NCBI RefSeq assembly: GCF_000235605.1
Contig: NC_016584.1
Span: 794,001-858,000 of the forward strand
Length of the DNA: 64,000 nucleotides
From: Desulfosporosinus orientis DSM 765
GTDB lineage: Bacteria > Bacillota > Desulfitobacteriia > Desulfitobacteriales > Desulfitobacteriaceae
Direction: 5' to 3'
Notes under the pieces: model-generated
The model's database searches: none
What the model was told of the DNA's origin: nothing
The model's input: the letters and a program-made list of their open reading frames with translations, nothing else
Made by a program: the position numbers and the translations under genes
Shown here: piece by piece, positions 16,715 through 24,529 of the stretch
Position numbering within the stretch: position 1 is the stretch's first letter
How the letters are laid out: every line of letters begins with the position of its first letter

Positions 16715-16951
16715 ATGAGTGGTTATGGATGTAAACCAATTTGTTGTCCCCCGCAATATTGTGTAAGAGATTCTTATTATCAGCGTGCTATCCCTGTAAT
16801 TCATCCTGTTGTGACAATTAACCGTCAAAATATTATCGATGTGCCTCAGCATTACTATCAGCCAATTTCAAGAAACGTCGTTGTTAACCAAGGTTTCCAA
16901 GGTCAAGGTTATTCAGCTCAAGGCTTCCTTGGCAGGGGCTATAGAATGTAA
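16715..16951 (+). CDS. CotD-like spore coat protein
   Basis: A 78-residue Cys-, Tyr- and Gln-rich protein. After a Cys-rich start (CKPICCPPQYCV) comes IPVIHPVVTINRQNIIDVPQHYYQP, which fits the CotD pattern 'v.PivHPvh..nv.r....v.HyfP'. The tail repeats short G-Q-G-Y/G-F-L-G-R-G-Y units. Inner spore coat proteins of this type are small, cross-linked and made late in sporulation in the mother cell. It has an excellent SD (AAGGAGGTGAG). A CATATAGTG at 16683 is only a loose fit to a sigma-K -10 element. Monocistronic, with a terminator behind it. The family call rests on a short motif. Confidence 0.65.
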   Translation: MSGYGCKPICCPPQYCVRDSYYQRAIPVIHPVVTINRQNIIDVPQHYYQPISRNVVVNQGFQGQGYSAQGFLGRGYRM

Positions 16952-16988
16952 TGATCGTCTTTTCTTTTAGAAAATAATGACTATGAAG

Positions 16989-17020
16989 GCCACGCTCTGC
17001 AAAGCGTGGCTTGTATATTT
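16989..17020 (+). terminator. Intrinsic terminator after the CotD-like gene
   Basis: GCCACGCT / CTGCAA / AGCGTGGC, then TTGTATATTTT. A perfect 8-bp GC-rich stem. Confidence 0.8.
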
Positions 17021-17153
17021 TAGAAATAAACTGATTAGAAAGACTTGTCTGGTATTAATGATCTTAAACGATTATAATGTCATTTAATCGGAGTAATTTG
17101 TGCAAAACTGTTAGCCTTTCAGAATACTACAGAAAAAGGAAGTCGGTTTTAAA

Positions 17154-18044
17154 ATGAAAAGAATTGAAAGAATATTAGCAGCTGTTCGTTTTGACAGTAT
17201 GGATCGTTTACCCAAAGGGGAATTTTACCTTGAAGATGAATTTATTACGGAGTTATTAAGTCTGAAGAAAGCGGTGACCTTCGAGGATCGAGCCCAAGCC
17301 TGTGAACTGTGCGGGCTGGATGCGTTGGCTTTTTCTCCTCTTGAAGAGGAAGACGAAAATAATCGAGTTTGGAAAAACATTGAAACCTGGCGCAAAGAGA
17401 CAGATTTTTTTATTTTCGCCATAATTGACGGTCCATTTCAGGGAACAGCAAAACTCTTCTCTTCCTTTACAGATTATTTGTTAGCGATTGCCAAGTCAGA
17501 TCCCATCATCCCGGATTTAATCAGTAAGTCAGTAAGAATAAATACTGAACTAGGGCTTAAAGCCTTGGTGTCGGGGGCTAATGGAATCATTGTTGCTGAT
17601 GATATTGCGTACAAAGGTGGAACTTTTATTTCTCCTAAAGCCCTGAAAAAGGATTTTTTTCCCGGACTAAAGAAACAAGTTCACGTGTTAAAAGAACAGA
17701 ATCCTCCTGTCTTCTTCCATGCTGACGGAGATTTATTGCCTGTGATGGATGATCTCCTTGATTCAGGTATTAACGGTTTGCATTCTCTGGATTTTTCGTC
17801 ACTTGAAGATATCACAAAAGTCAGAATGGCAACAGAACATAAGCTTTGTTTAATGGGTGGATACGATCTGGGTTGGTTTGAAGCAGAAAATCGGATTGAG
17901 AAAGCTTTGGAATTAATCAAAGCTGCTTCTCTCCAGGATTTGAATGGCGGATACATTTTTGGAAGCAGCGCAGGAATTCTTGGGAATACCCTTTCGGCGA
18001 AACAAGTACTTCCGGTATATCAATGGTTAAATAACGTTTCTTGA
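17154..18044 (+). CDS. Uroporphyrinogen decarboxylase-family (MtaA-type) methyltransferase-like protein
   Basis: A 296-residue TIM-barrel protein of the URO-D family: N-terminal RIERILAAVRFDSMDRLP, ADDIAYKGGTFISP (family D-D..y..g..msp), FHADGDLLPVMDDLLDSGINGLHSLD and a C-terminal GGYIFGSSAGI. This is the layout of methylcobamide:CoM-type and corrinoid-linked methyltransferases rather than haem-pathway HemE (about 350 residues). In MtaA the zinc ligands are H-x-C; here the segment reads F-H-A-D-G-D, so the Cys is replaced and a methyltransferase mechanism is uncertain. A corrinoid-activator-like protein is encoded 3.4 kb downstream. The natural substrate is unknown. Confidence 0.75.
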   Translation: MKRIERILAAVRFDSMDRLPKGEFYLEDEFITELLSLKKAVTFEDRAQACELCGLDALAFSPLEEEDENNRVWKNIETWRKETDFFIFAIIDGPFQGTAKLFSSFTDYLLAIAKSDPIIPDLISKSVRINTELGLKALVSGANGIIVADDIAYKGGTFISPKALKKDFFPGLKKQVHVLKEQNPPVFFHADGDLLPVMDDLLDSGINGLHSLDFSSLEDITKVRMATEHKLCLMGGYDLGWFEAENRIEKALELIKAASLQDLNGGYIFGSSAGILGNTLSAKQVLPVYQWLNNVS

Positions 18045-18189
18045 TCTGATAAAATCCTAGACAATTAGATAATTGTTCGTTAGAATGTAAAATGTAGAAG
18101 ATCTGTGAGCTCTTTCACAGATGTAGTAAAGTAGTAATTTTGCTGATATGTTTGATAAATAATAGAACATTGTTAGAACGGAAGGATGG

Positions 18190-18208
18190 TTGAATATGAT
18201 GTATTCAA
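18190..18208 (+). promoter_or_regulatory. Perfect dyad upstream of paaK, possible operator
   Basis: TTGAATA-TGATG-TATTCAA: two 7-base inverted arms around a 5-base spacer, about 100 bp before the phenylacetate-CoA ligase start. The symmetry suits a dimeric repressor. No matching regulator is in the window. Confidence 0.4.
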
Positions 18209-18261
18209 TGCTTATATATAATAGCTATCCTTTTTGTGGTAGCTATTTTTATTTTAACTGA
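18196..18261 (+). other. Possible 21-codon aromatic-rich leader ORF
   Basis: ATG 18196 to TGA 18259-18261 reads MMYSMLIYNSYPFCGSYFYF-N; 8 of 21 residues are Tyr or Phe. GGAAGG lies 10 bases upstream. The frame runs through the terminator-like hairpin at 18221-18255, the layout of an attenuation leader, and the downstream gene activates an aromatic acid. Part of the Phe/Tyr content follows trivially from the T-rich tail, and the dyad at 18190-18208 overlaps the ORF, so this is tentative. Confidence 0.25.
18221..18255 (+). terminator. Terminator or attenuator hairpin upstream of paaK
   Basis: ATAGCTA / 12-base loop / TAGCTAT followed by TTTTATTTT. It sits between the URO-D-like gene (177 bp after its stop) and the paaK start (55 bp before), so it could end the first unit or attenuate the second. 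Confidence 0.6.
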
Positions 18262-18309
18262 TCTATAAAGAACTATTGGAAATCTCCAAAGAAATGAGGT
18301 TGATTCAAT

Positions 18310-19617
18310 TTGATCTGGGATGTTGAACACGAATGTATGAGCCGCAGCAGGCTCGAGGAATTGCAGCTTGAGCGTTTGAAATGGACAGTTAACAGGGTAT
18401 ATAGTAAAGTGCCTCATTATCGAGAGAAATTTGAAAAATTAGGGATTGTTCCTGAAGGGATTAAATCTGTAAATGATCTTAAGTACTTGCCCTTCACAAC
18501 TAAAGAAGATTTAAGAAACAATTATCCTTTTGGACTTTTCGCTGTACCGCAAAAGGAAGTGGTTCGAGTTCATGCTTCATCGGGGACGACGGGTCGTCCA
18601 GTGGTCGTGGGCTATACAGCGAATGATCTGAATACCTGGACTGATTTAACGGCGCGAATGGTGAGCTTAGCAGGTGTCACTTCGGAAGATGTTGCTCAGA
18701 TAGCCTTTAACTATGGCCTTTTTACAGGAGGGTTCGGACTGCATTATGGACTTGAGCGTGCAGGGGCCCTAGTCGTGCCAGTCTCTGGAGGAAATACAGA
18801 ACGGCAGCTTATGTTGATGAAAGATTTTGGCACGACAGTGCTTATATCAACACCCAGTTATTCCCTCTATATTGCTGAAGTAGCAGAAAAGATGGGTATT
18901 GATATCTCTTCATTAAAGTTGAAAATCGGGCTGTTCGGAGGAGAACCTTGGACTGAGGAAATGCGTAAGGAGATTGAATCCAGGCTTAACATTATTGCTA
19001 CGGACAATTACGGATTAAGTGAAGTTATGGGCCCGGGGGTTGCTGGAGAATGCAACTGTAAATGCGGGCATCATATTGCGGAGGACCATTTTATTGTCGA
19101 GACAATTGATCCGGAGACGGGAGAAGTGCTTGAACCCGGTGAGGAGGGAGAATTGGTATTCACATCTTTAACGAAAGAGGCCTTTCCTGTTATTCGTTTT
19201 AGGACAAAAGACATTTCCCGTATTACCCAAGATGTTTGTCAGTGTGGCCGAAGCACTGCGCGGATGCGTAAAATTGTTGGCCGTACCGATGATATGCTGA
19301 TCATTCGAGGGGTTAATGTTTTTCCTTCCCAGATTGAAAGTGTTCTTATGACCATTGATGGAATTGGTCCCCACTATCTGATTAATGTTCATAGGCGAAA
19401 CTTTCTCGATGAATTGGAAGTTGTTGTAGAACTGACTCGTGAAGATTTGCTCGAACCCTACTCAAAATTAGAGGACTTTTCAAGCTATATTCGCCAAAAG
19501 CTCCATAGTGTTTTGTCTATTAATGTGCGTTTGAAAATTGTTCAGCCGGGAACCCTGGAACGTGGTGCAGGCAAAGCCAAACGGGTCTTTGATTATCGAA
19601 ATCAGCCTACAGCGTAG
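18310..19617 (+). CDS. paaK: Phenylacetate-CoA ligase
   Basis: 435 residues, ANL adenylate-forming superfamily. The start TTG 18310 gives MIWDVEHECMSRSRLEELQLERL, the typical PaaK opening. ATP-binding motif HASSGTTGRPVVVGY lies at ~95, with DNYGLSEVMGPG and RTKDISRITQ later, and the C-terminal domain hinge Lys region GAGKAKRVFDYR at the end. Cys residues (CNCKCGHH; CQCGRS) form the zinc-like site seen in anaerobic PaaK proteins. It makes aryl-acetyl-CoA from phenylacetate or indoleacetate in anaerobic aromatic amino-acid breakdown. No indolepyruvate oxidoreductase is adjacent. Confidence 0.88.
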   Translation: MIWDVEHECMSRSRLEELQLERLKWTVNRVYSKVPHYREKFEKLGIVPEGIKSVNDLKYLPFTTKEDLRNNYPFGLFAVPQKEVVRVHASSGTTGRPVVVGYTANDLNTWTDLTARMVSLAGVTSEDVAQIAFNYGLFTGGFGLHYGLERAGALVVPVSGGNTERQLMLMKDFGTTVLISTPSYSLYIAEVAEKMGIDISSLKLKIGLFGGEPWTEEMRKEIESRLNIIATDNYGLSEVMGPGVAGECNCKCGHHIAEDHFIVETIDPETGEVLEPGEEGELVFTSLTKEAFPVIRFRTKDISRITQDVCQCGRSTARMRKIVGRTDDMLIIRGVNVFPSQIESVLMTIDGIGPHYLINVHRRNFLDELEVVVELTREDLLEPYSKLEDFSSYIRQKLHSVLSINVRLKIVQPGTLERGAGKAKRVFDYRNQPTA

Positions 19618-19630
19618 ATTAATATTGCCT

Positions 19631-19670
19631 AGAACTCTAATCCGGGAGGAAAGGGGTTCTTTTTTCTTTT
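19631..19670 (+). terminator. Probable terminator after paaK
   Basis: AGAACTC / ... / GGGTTCT, seven pairs with one wobble around a 16-base loop, followed by TTTTTCTTTT. Confidence 0.65.
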
Positions 19671-19788
19671 TGGATCTATTCGAACCACTGAAATACCTAT
19701 ATAATAGATTTAAGGATTTTTTTGGCATTCTTCTATCTACCCTATCTTAAATGCTGTCTTCAATTTGTTGGGAGGAATTTGAGGTAAA

Positions 19789-20667
19789 ATGTTAATCAAG
19801 GCGAAGAGACATTTGAGTGAGAATACCATTCAGGAAGTACTTGACCTGGAAGAGTTGTGCATTGACTATGATAATCTTAGAGGCAGTATTTTTTTAGATT
19901 CCTCATTAAATGTCCATCCAGGAATTAACAGTTTTTTTCTTCTTTATGAAAAGGAGAAATTAATCAGTATCTTAACTATGTTTGTTCCAACTAAACAAGA
20001 AGCTGAGATAGCGGCGTATACTTTGCCAAAGTATAGAGAAAAAGGTTATTTCAAATTATTATTGACAAAAGCGATGGAGGAGTTAAAACGTTTTGAAGTT
20101 CCCTATATACTATTTGTCTGTGAGCGTTCATCGATCCCGGGGAAAGAGGTAATGAAAGCTCTTCAGGCAGGCTATGAACATACCGAGTATTTCATGAGGT
20201 TCCTAAAGGGTAAATTTTCTCGGTTAAATGGGTATCGTATCGTTCTGCGCCAAGCATTGCCGGAGGAGTTGGAAGAAGTCGTCACCGTTCACATGAAGGT
20301 GTTTAATGATAACTATGATGAGTCTAAAAGCCTTATACAAAATCGATTTCACTCGGATACGCGAGATCAATATTTAGCCATCTTACAGGATAAGGTTATT
20401 GGCGTTGTTTCAACCAATTATGACGGGGAGGATGTTTCAATATTTGGGTTGGGGATTATCCCTGAATATCAAGGTAAAGGGTATGGTAAGGAACTTCTCT
20501 GTTCAGTCATAGATCGTTTATTGCTGGCAGGGAAGGCCCATATCACTATAGAGGTCAACAGTGACAATACAAATGCTTACATGCTCTATAAAAAAACAGG
20601 TTTTTATGTCGACGTTGCCTATGAGTATTATCGAATGAACATAAGAGAGAGAATAGGCAACGAGTGA
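19789..20667 (+). CDS. Double-domain GNAT acetyltransferase
   Basis: 292 residues with two GNAT units. The N-terminal half is a degenerate GNAT domain (AAYTLPKYREKGYFKLLLTKAMEEL in place of the acetyl-CoA loop, R-E-K-G-Y-F). The C-terminal half is complete: LGIIPEYQGKGYGKELLCSVI, then VNSDNTNAYMLYKKTGF. Tandem GNAT proteins include mycothiol synthase and many orphan enzymes; the active one is normally the second domain. SD GGGAGG upstream. Followed at 27 bp by the TANGO2-like gene. The substrate is unknown. Confidence 0.8.
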   Translation: MLIKAKRHLSENTIQEVLDLEELCIDYDNLRGSIFLDSSLNVHPGINSFFLLYEKEKLISILTMFVPTKQEAEIAAYTLPKYREKGYFKLLLTKAMEELKRFEVPYILFVCERSSIPGKEVMKALQAGYEHTEYFMRFLKGKFSRLNGYRIVLRQALPEELEEVVTVHMKVFNDNYDESKSLIQNRFHSDTRDQYLAILQDKVIGVVSTNYDGEDVSIFGLGIIPEYQGKGYGKELLCSVIDRLLLAGKAHITIEVNSDNTNAYMLYKKTGFYVDVAYEYYRMNIRERIGNE

Positions 20668-20694
20668 TTGCGACAGGGAAGGACTTGATGGACC

Positions 20695-21462
20695 ATGTGT
20701 CTAATTGTTTTTGCGTATGACTGTCATCCAAGATATCCCTTGATACTTACGGCAAATCGTGATGAATACTTTAATAGGCCGACGGCAAGCGCCCATTTTT
20801 GGGACTCTCATCCTGAGATTTTGGCCGGCAGGGATTTAAAAATGTTGGGAACATGGATGGGTATAACCCGTTCAGGTCGTTTTGCAGCACTAACAAACTT
20901 TCGAGATCCCTCTGCACAGCTGACAAATCCTCAATCCAGGGGTAAGTTAGTCAGTGATTATTTATGCGGCAATCAAAATCCTGTAAACTATCTGCAAGAA
21001 GTTGTCTTTGGGCAAGATTTATACAATCCATTTAATCTTTTGGTCGGAGACAGATCTGATATGTTCTTTTTGTGTTCAAAAACACCTGAGATTACGAAAA
21101 TAATGCCAGGGATTTACGGATTAAGTAATTATCAGCTGGATTATCCTTGGCCTAAAGTTCAAAAGAGTAAGCAGGCATTCACCAATTACCTCGATGTCAG
21201 CAAAGAGATTGAACCTCAAGCACTATTTGAGATCTTAGCTGATAGAGAAAAAGCTCCCGACCACCAATTGCCCAATACGGGAATCAGTTATGAGTTGGAA
21301 AAACTCTTATCCTCTGTTTTCATCCACGGAATGGATTATGGAACCAGGTCTTCAACGGTGATTTTGATCGAACAGCACCATCGGGTGAATTTTGTGGAGA
21401 AAACGTTTATTCCGGGTCAGAAAGAAGCTTCTGAATTAAGTTATATGTTTGAATTACAATAA
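20695..21462 (+). CDS. NRDE / TANGO2-family protein
   Basis: 255 residues. Starts MCLIVFAYDCHPRYPLILTANRDEYFNRP; Cys2 and the N-R-D-E motif at ~26-29 define the family. GTWMGITRSGRFAALTNFR and a C-terminal YGTRSSTVILI, also conserved, follow. The N-terminal Cys suggests an Ntn-hydrolase-type fold. Members from bacteria to animals are cytoplasmic and have been linked to haem or lipid handling, but no reaction is established. It probably shares a transcript with the upstream GNAT gene and the corrinoid-activator-like gene 21 bp downstream. Confidence 0.85.
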   Translation: MCLIVFAYDCHPRYPLILTANRDEYFNRPTASAHFWDSHPEILAGRDLKMLGTWMGITRSGRFAALTNFRDPSAQLTNPQSRGKLVSDYLCGNQNPVNYLQEVVFGQDLYNPFNLLVGDRSDMFFLCSKTPEITKIMPGIYGLSNYQLDYPWPKVQKSKQAFTNYLDVSKEIEPQALFEILADREKAPDHQLPNTGISYELEKLLSSVFIHGMDYGTRSSTVILIEQHHRVNFVEKTFIPGQKEASELSYMFELQ

Positions 21463-21483
21463 ATAACGAAGAAGGTAAAAACT

Positions 21484-23076
21484 ATGACCAAAGCCAACCA
21501 AAAACCTATCATCCTTGCCGAACAAGTTCAAACTTCGCTCACAAATCTTGAGCCCCTAACCAGAAAGGTTTATATTTCCCTTAACCCGCCCAGCCCTCAA
21601 GATAACAGGGCAATTGTTGATCAATTTCGCCATAGGATGGAGCACAGCTATGGTTCAGTTCATGTTCCATTAACCCTTATGTCATTAATTTCTGGGATCT
21701 GCACAAGAGCGGGGTGGCAGGTCACGGCTACCTTAGCAGAAACAGGACAAGGGTGGACAGTGATTGATTTGGAACCCGGCAATACTGCTCAGCAACACTA
21801 TGGTTTAGCCATAGATATAGGAACGACAACTGTGGTAGTGTACTTAATTGATCTTTGTAATGGCAAAGTCCTGAAACATGCAGCAGATTATAATGATCAA
21901 GTGTTTATGGGCGAGGACATATTGACCAGGATTCGCTATTCTTCAGAACCTGGAGGCTTAGACAGTCTTCAGTCAGCGGTTTTGAAGACTTTAAATCGTT
22001 TAATTAAGCGGCTTTACCCGCTGCCTGCTGAGACAAGCAAAATTACTGCAGCAGCCATTGGGGCGAATACAACCATGATTCATCTTTTGCTTGGTTTGGA
22101 TCCCTCGTCTATCTGCCGCGCTCCGTATACTCCTATTGTCAACAATCCTGGCATCATTCATGCCCAAGAAATCGGACTTGATATTCACCCCTTAGCACCC
22201 ATCTATTGCCTGCCAAGTATCGGAAGCTATTTGGGAGGAGATGTCATAGGGGGCATATTAGTGAGCGGTATGCATCGGCAGCCGGATGTATCATTATTTG
22301 TTGACATCGGTACGAATGGGGAAATCGTGTTAGGTAATGAAGAATGGCTCGTTGCTTGTGCTGGTGCTGCCGGGCCAGCCCTGGAAGGGGGAGTCTCAGC
22401 CCATGGTATGAGAGCGGAACCGGGGGCGGTGGATCATGTTTCCATTAATCCGGTGACTGGCTGTGTAGAATATTCAACGGTGGGAAACCTTCCTGCACGA
22501 GGAATCTGCGGTTCAGGGCTAGTAGACACACTTGCTGAACTCTTTGTCGGCGGCATTATCAACCGGTCTGCTCATTTTCAGAACGGGCAAAAAGAATTTA
22601 TCGTAGTCCCTGCCCATGAAGCGGCCACAGGAGAAGACATTGTTATTACTCAAGCAGATATCAACAAATTCATGGCGACAAAAGGCGCAGTAAACGCTGC
22701 AACGGACCTTTTGATGGAGAATGTGGGATGCGATTGGAGAGAAATCAGTCATTTTTATGCGGCGGGCGCTTTTGGACAATATTTACCCGTTGAGTCGGCT
22801 GTTACAATAGGTCTATATCCGGATCTTCCCCGGACTGCTATTCTGCGTTTGGGAAATAGTTCAGGCGAAGCTGCCCGGCAAGTGCTTCTGTCTCGTACGA
22901 AACGCCTGGAAGCAGAAGAAATTGCGGGGAAGGTAACTTATTTCGAACTCAATGCTAATTCAGCCTTTATGGATAAATTTGTAAGCAGTAAGTTCCTTCC
23001 TCATACTGACCTTGATCGTTATCCAAGCGTTAAAAAACGTTTGCAAACCGGCAGCAAGTTTAGTTGTGTTATATAA
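21484..23076 (+). CDS. RACo-like corrinoid-activation ATPase (ASKHA fold, DUF4445), no ferredoxin domain
   Basis: 530 residues. After a ~115-residue N-terminal region comes an ASKHA ATPase: phosphate-1 motif GLAIDIGTTTVVVYLIDL, then FVDIGTNGEIVLG, ACAGAAGPALEGG and ARGICGSGLVDTLAELF. These are the motifs of RACo/RamA-type reductive activators that use ATP to return Co(II) corrinoid methyl carriers to Co(I). Classical RACo carries an N-terminal [2Fe-2S] ferredoxin domain, and RamA a C-terminal ferredoxin; here no cluster-type Cys spacing is seen at either end, so an external electron donor would be needed. The URO-D-type protein at 17154 is a possible functional partner. Ends before a bidirectional terminator. 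Confidence 0.8.
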   Translation: MTKANQKPIILAEQVQTSLTNLEPLTRKVYISLNPPSPQDNRAIVDQFRHRMEHSYGSVHVPLTLMSLISGICTRAGWQVTATLAETGQGWTVIDLEPGNTAQQHYGLAIDIGTTTVVVYLIDLCNGKVLKHAADYNDQVFMGEDILTRIRYSSEPGGLDSLQSAVLKTLNRLIKRLYPLPAETSKITAAAIGANTTMIHLLLGLDPSSICRAPYTPIVNNPGIIHAQEIGLDIHPLAPIYCLPSIGSYLGGDVIGGILVSGMHRQPDVSLFVDIGTNGEIVLGNEEWLVACAGAAGPALEGGVSAHGMRAEPGAVDHVSINPVTGCVEYSTVGNLPARGICGSGLVDTLAELFVGGIINRSAHFQNGQKEFIVVPAHEAATGEDIVITQADINKFMATKGAVNAATDLLMENVGCDWREISHFYAAGAFGQYLPVESAVTIGLYPDLPRTAILRLGNSSGEAARQVLLSRTKRLEAEEIAGKVTYFELNANSAFMDKFVSSKFLPHTDLDRYPSVKKRLQTGSKFSCVI

Positions 23077-23131
23077 AGCCTTTTGCAGCGCAAAGCCTTC
23101 CGGCCCAGGCAGTCTGCTTTTGGACTATTAT

Positions 23132-23172
23132 AAAAAGAGATGGGTACACATGATGTGACTCATCTCTTTTTC
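23132..23172. terminator. Bidirectional intrinsic terminator
   Basis: AAAAAGAGATG-G-GT ... AC-T-CATCTCTTTTT: a long stem with A and T runs at its base, placed between convergent genes. Confidence 0.85.
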
Positions 23173-23190
23173 TTAGTGTTTTGCCCAAAA

Positions 23191-23445
23191 TTAAAGGGTT
23201 TCACTGACTAGAGCAGACCAGTTTTTTCCTTTATAAGCATTATAGCCGCTGGTATGAGCATAACCGTGAATTTTAGTTCCTTCTTCGCCAGCTCTGGCTG
23301 CCTCAATGGCTGAATTTAGAGAAAGAAGATTAGTGTGTTGAGCTATTTGACGGATTGACTCGATGACTTGACCCATTTCCTGTTTCGCTTGTTTGAGTTC
23401 GCCGAGCAGTATAGAGGAATCGATAACTAGAGTGTCGTTTGACAT
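23191..23445 (-). CDS. Mini chemoreceptor-like protein (MCP signalling-tip fragment)
   Basis: 84 residues with a good SD (GAGGT 8 bases before ATG). Residues ~12-55 are a piece of the MCP cytoplasmic hairpin ending in the conserved tip ([26 protein letters not shown]). Instead of the returning helix ([11 protein letters not shown]), the sequence continues [28 protein letters not shown], which looks more like the end of a sensor domain. Without the second helix it cannot form a normal receptor hairpin. It may be a fragment produced by deletion between two receptor genes, or a small protein that binds receptor bundles or CheA/CheW. It lies alone between terminators. Confidence 0.6.
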   Translation of the reverse strand: MSNDTLVIDSSILLGELKQAKQEMGQVIESIRQIAQHTNLLSLNSAIEAARAGEEGTKIHGYAHTSGYNAYKGKNWSALVSETL

Positions 23446-23458
23446 TAAGACTTACCTC

Positions 23459-23493
23459 AAAATAAAAATAGCCTACCTGAAAGTCAGGTAGGC
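23459..23493 (-). terminator. Intrinsic terminator on the minus strand
   Basis: GCCTACCTGA / CTT / TCAGGTAGGC (perfect 10-bp stem, 23471-23493), followed on the minus strand by TATTTTTATTTT. It ends the transcript of the small protein at 23537-23935. Confidence 0.9.
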
Positions 23494-23536
23494 TTCATTG
23501 CCGACTCTTTCATCTTACCCATAATTTTAAATAATT

Positions 23537-23935
23537 TCAAGCATTAGGGATTGCTGTAAAGGAGAGATTGCTAAAGGTAAGTACATCACTGAATTCGATA
23601 AAGTTATAGTCACTAGCTTGGGCTTTTTCCATAAGGAGAGATATAGGAGTTGTTGTAAGAATAACATCCTTGGGTTCAAGAAGTTGATCAAGAAGGCCAA
23701 AGTGCTGCTGATTAAAGCGAATAGCGATGTGAAGGTCATTTTCCCAAGTAACTTGGAGGACATAGGAATCTTTATGTTCTGTAGAAAACCAATGATACAT
23801 AAATTTCGAAGAACCCAGTTGGTTAATGGTCTTTACTTGTTCGCTAAATTCTTTGACATAGAGAATAAGTACGTCTCGTCCATTGTCCAGTTTGCCAAAG
23901 GCGGATTGTTCAGGTGTGAAAGCCTGAGTATACAT
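23537..23935 (-). CDS. Hypothetical protein, 132 residues
   Basis: Not recognised. From ATG 23935 (GGAGGAATTCC directly upstream) it reads MYTQAFTPEQSAFGKLDNGRD. It is soluble, with alternating hydrophobic residues that suggest a beta-rich fold, a central FMYHWFSTEHKDSYVLQVTW and a DVILTTTPISLLMEKA helix toward the end. No Cys pairs, signal peptide or membrane helix. Upstream in-frame codons up to 23956 lack an SD. Monocistronic with its own terminator; context gives no clue. Confidence 0.65.
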   Translation of the reverse strand: MYTQAFTPEQSAFGKLDNGRDVLILYVKEFSEQVKTINQLGSSKFMYHWFSTEHKDSYVLQVTWENDLHIAIRFNQQHFGLLDQLLEPKDVILTTTPISLLMEKAQASDYNFIEFSDVLTFSNLSFTAIPNA

Positions 23936-24125
23936 GGAATTCCTCCAGTTCATCATCCATCTTTAGTAGATAATCCTAATTAATCTTGTTGTTATTATAG
24001 ACTATCTCTCTCTAAGAATAAAGTAGACAATGAAGGAAAAAGAAATCCTGAAGAGAATATAGGAGGAAATTTCGGAGTAACCGTGAAGTTTAAAATAAAG
24101 ATTGTTTATAGGGAGTGGGAGTATT

Positions 24126-24389
24126 ATGGGTAATCCTTGCGGAACTACTAAGGCCAATATTTACGAGCAAACAGAGATTAGGGGGATTCCTGTTTATTTT
24201 GGTGCGGGAGTGAATCCGGTGAATTCCCCTGCCCAATTTTTTGTGGCTTGGGGGATTAAGGCTCTTGCCGGTGGTTTAATTCATACCTTTAACATTAGTT
24301 CCCTGGAGGAAGGGACAATATGGTTTGTCGATGAGGATGAAGCTGAGGCTGAATTTAAAAAGATTCAAAAAACGTTAGCTTCAAGGTGA
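24126..24389 (+). CDS. Hypothetical small protein, 87 residues
   Basis: Not recognised. Starts MGNPCGTTKANIYEQTEIRG with GGGAG upstream. The middle is Gly/Ala/aromatic rich (VYFGAGVNPVNSPAQFFVAWGIKALAGG), borderline for a membrane-associated segment, and the C-terminal third is highly acidic then basic (DEDEAEAEFKKIQKTLASR). An in-frame ATG at 24102 would add eight residues but has a worse site. It may be a small soluble alpha/beta protein. No conserved neighbour; the efflux operon starts 140 bp later. Confidence 0.55.
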   Translation: MGNPCGTTKANIYEQTEIRGIPVYFGAGVNPVNSPAQFFVAWGIKALAGGLIHTFNISSLEEGTIWFVDEDEAEAEFKKIQKTLASR

Positions 24390-24439
24390 ACTGGCCACCA
24401 GTATTAGGTATAAATTGTGAAGAAGAACTAAAAAAAGTA

Positions 24440-24500
24440 TTGACTTAATCACTATCAAGAGTTAAATTTAATCATGTTGAAAACGTACGCATGCGAACAA
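24440..24500 (+). promoter_or_regulatory. Candidate promoter and dyad upstream of the efflux operon
   Basis: TTGACT (24440-24445), 17 bases, TAAATT (24463-24468). Downstream lies the palindrome CGCATGCG (24489-24496) within ACGTACGCATGCGAAC, a possible repressor site, perhaps for the MarR protein at the end of the operon. Seen by eye only. Confidence 0.4.
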
Positions 24501-24529
24501 TTCTTACACAAACATAAAGGGGGATTGCA

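Noticed and set aside
18080-18100. PurBox near TAATTGTTCGTTAG
   Set aside because: Only one half box is present, with no inverted partner at the right spacing.
18045-18309. T-box or other tRNA-sensing leader upstream of paaK
   Set aside because: No T-box sequence (TGGNACCGCG type) and no specifier-loop architecture could be found.
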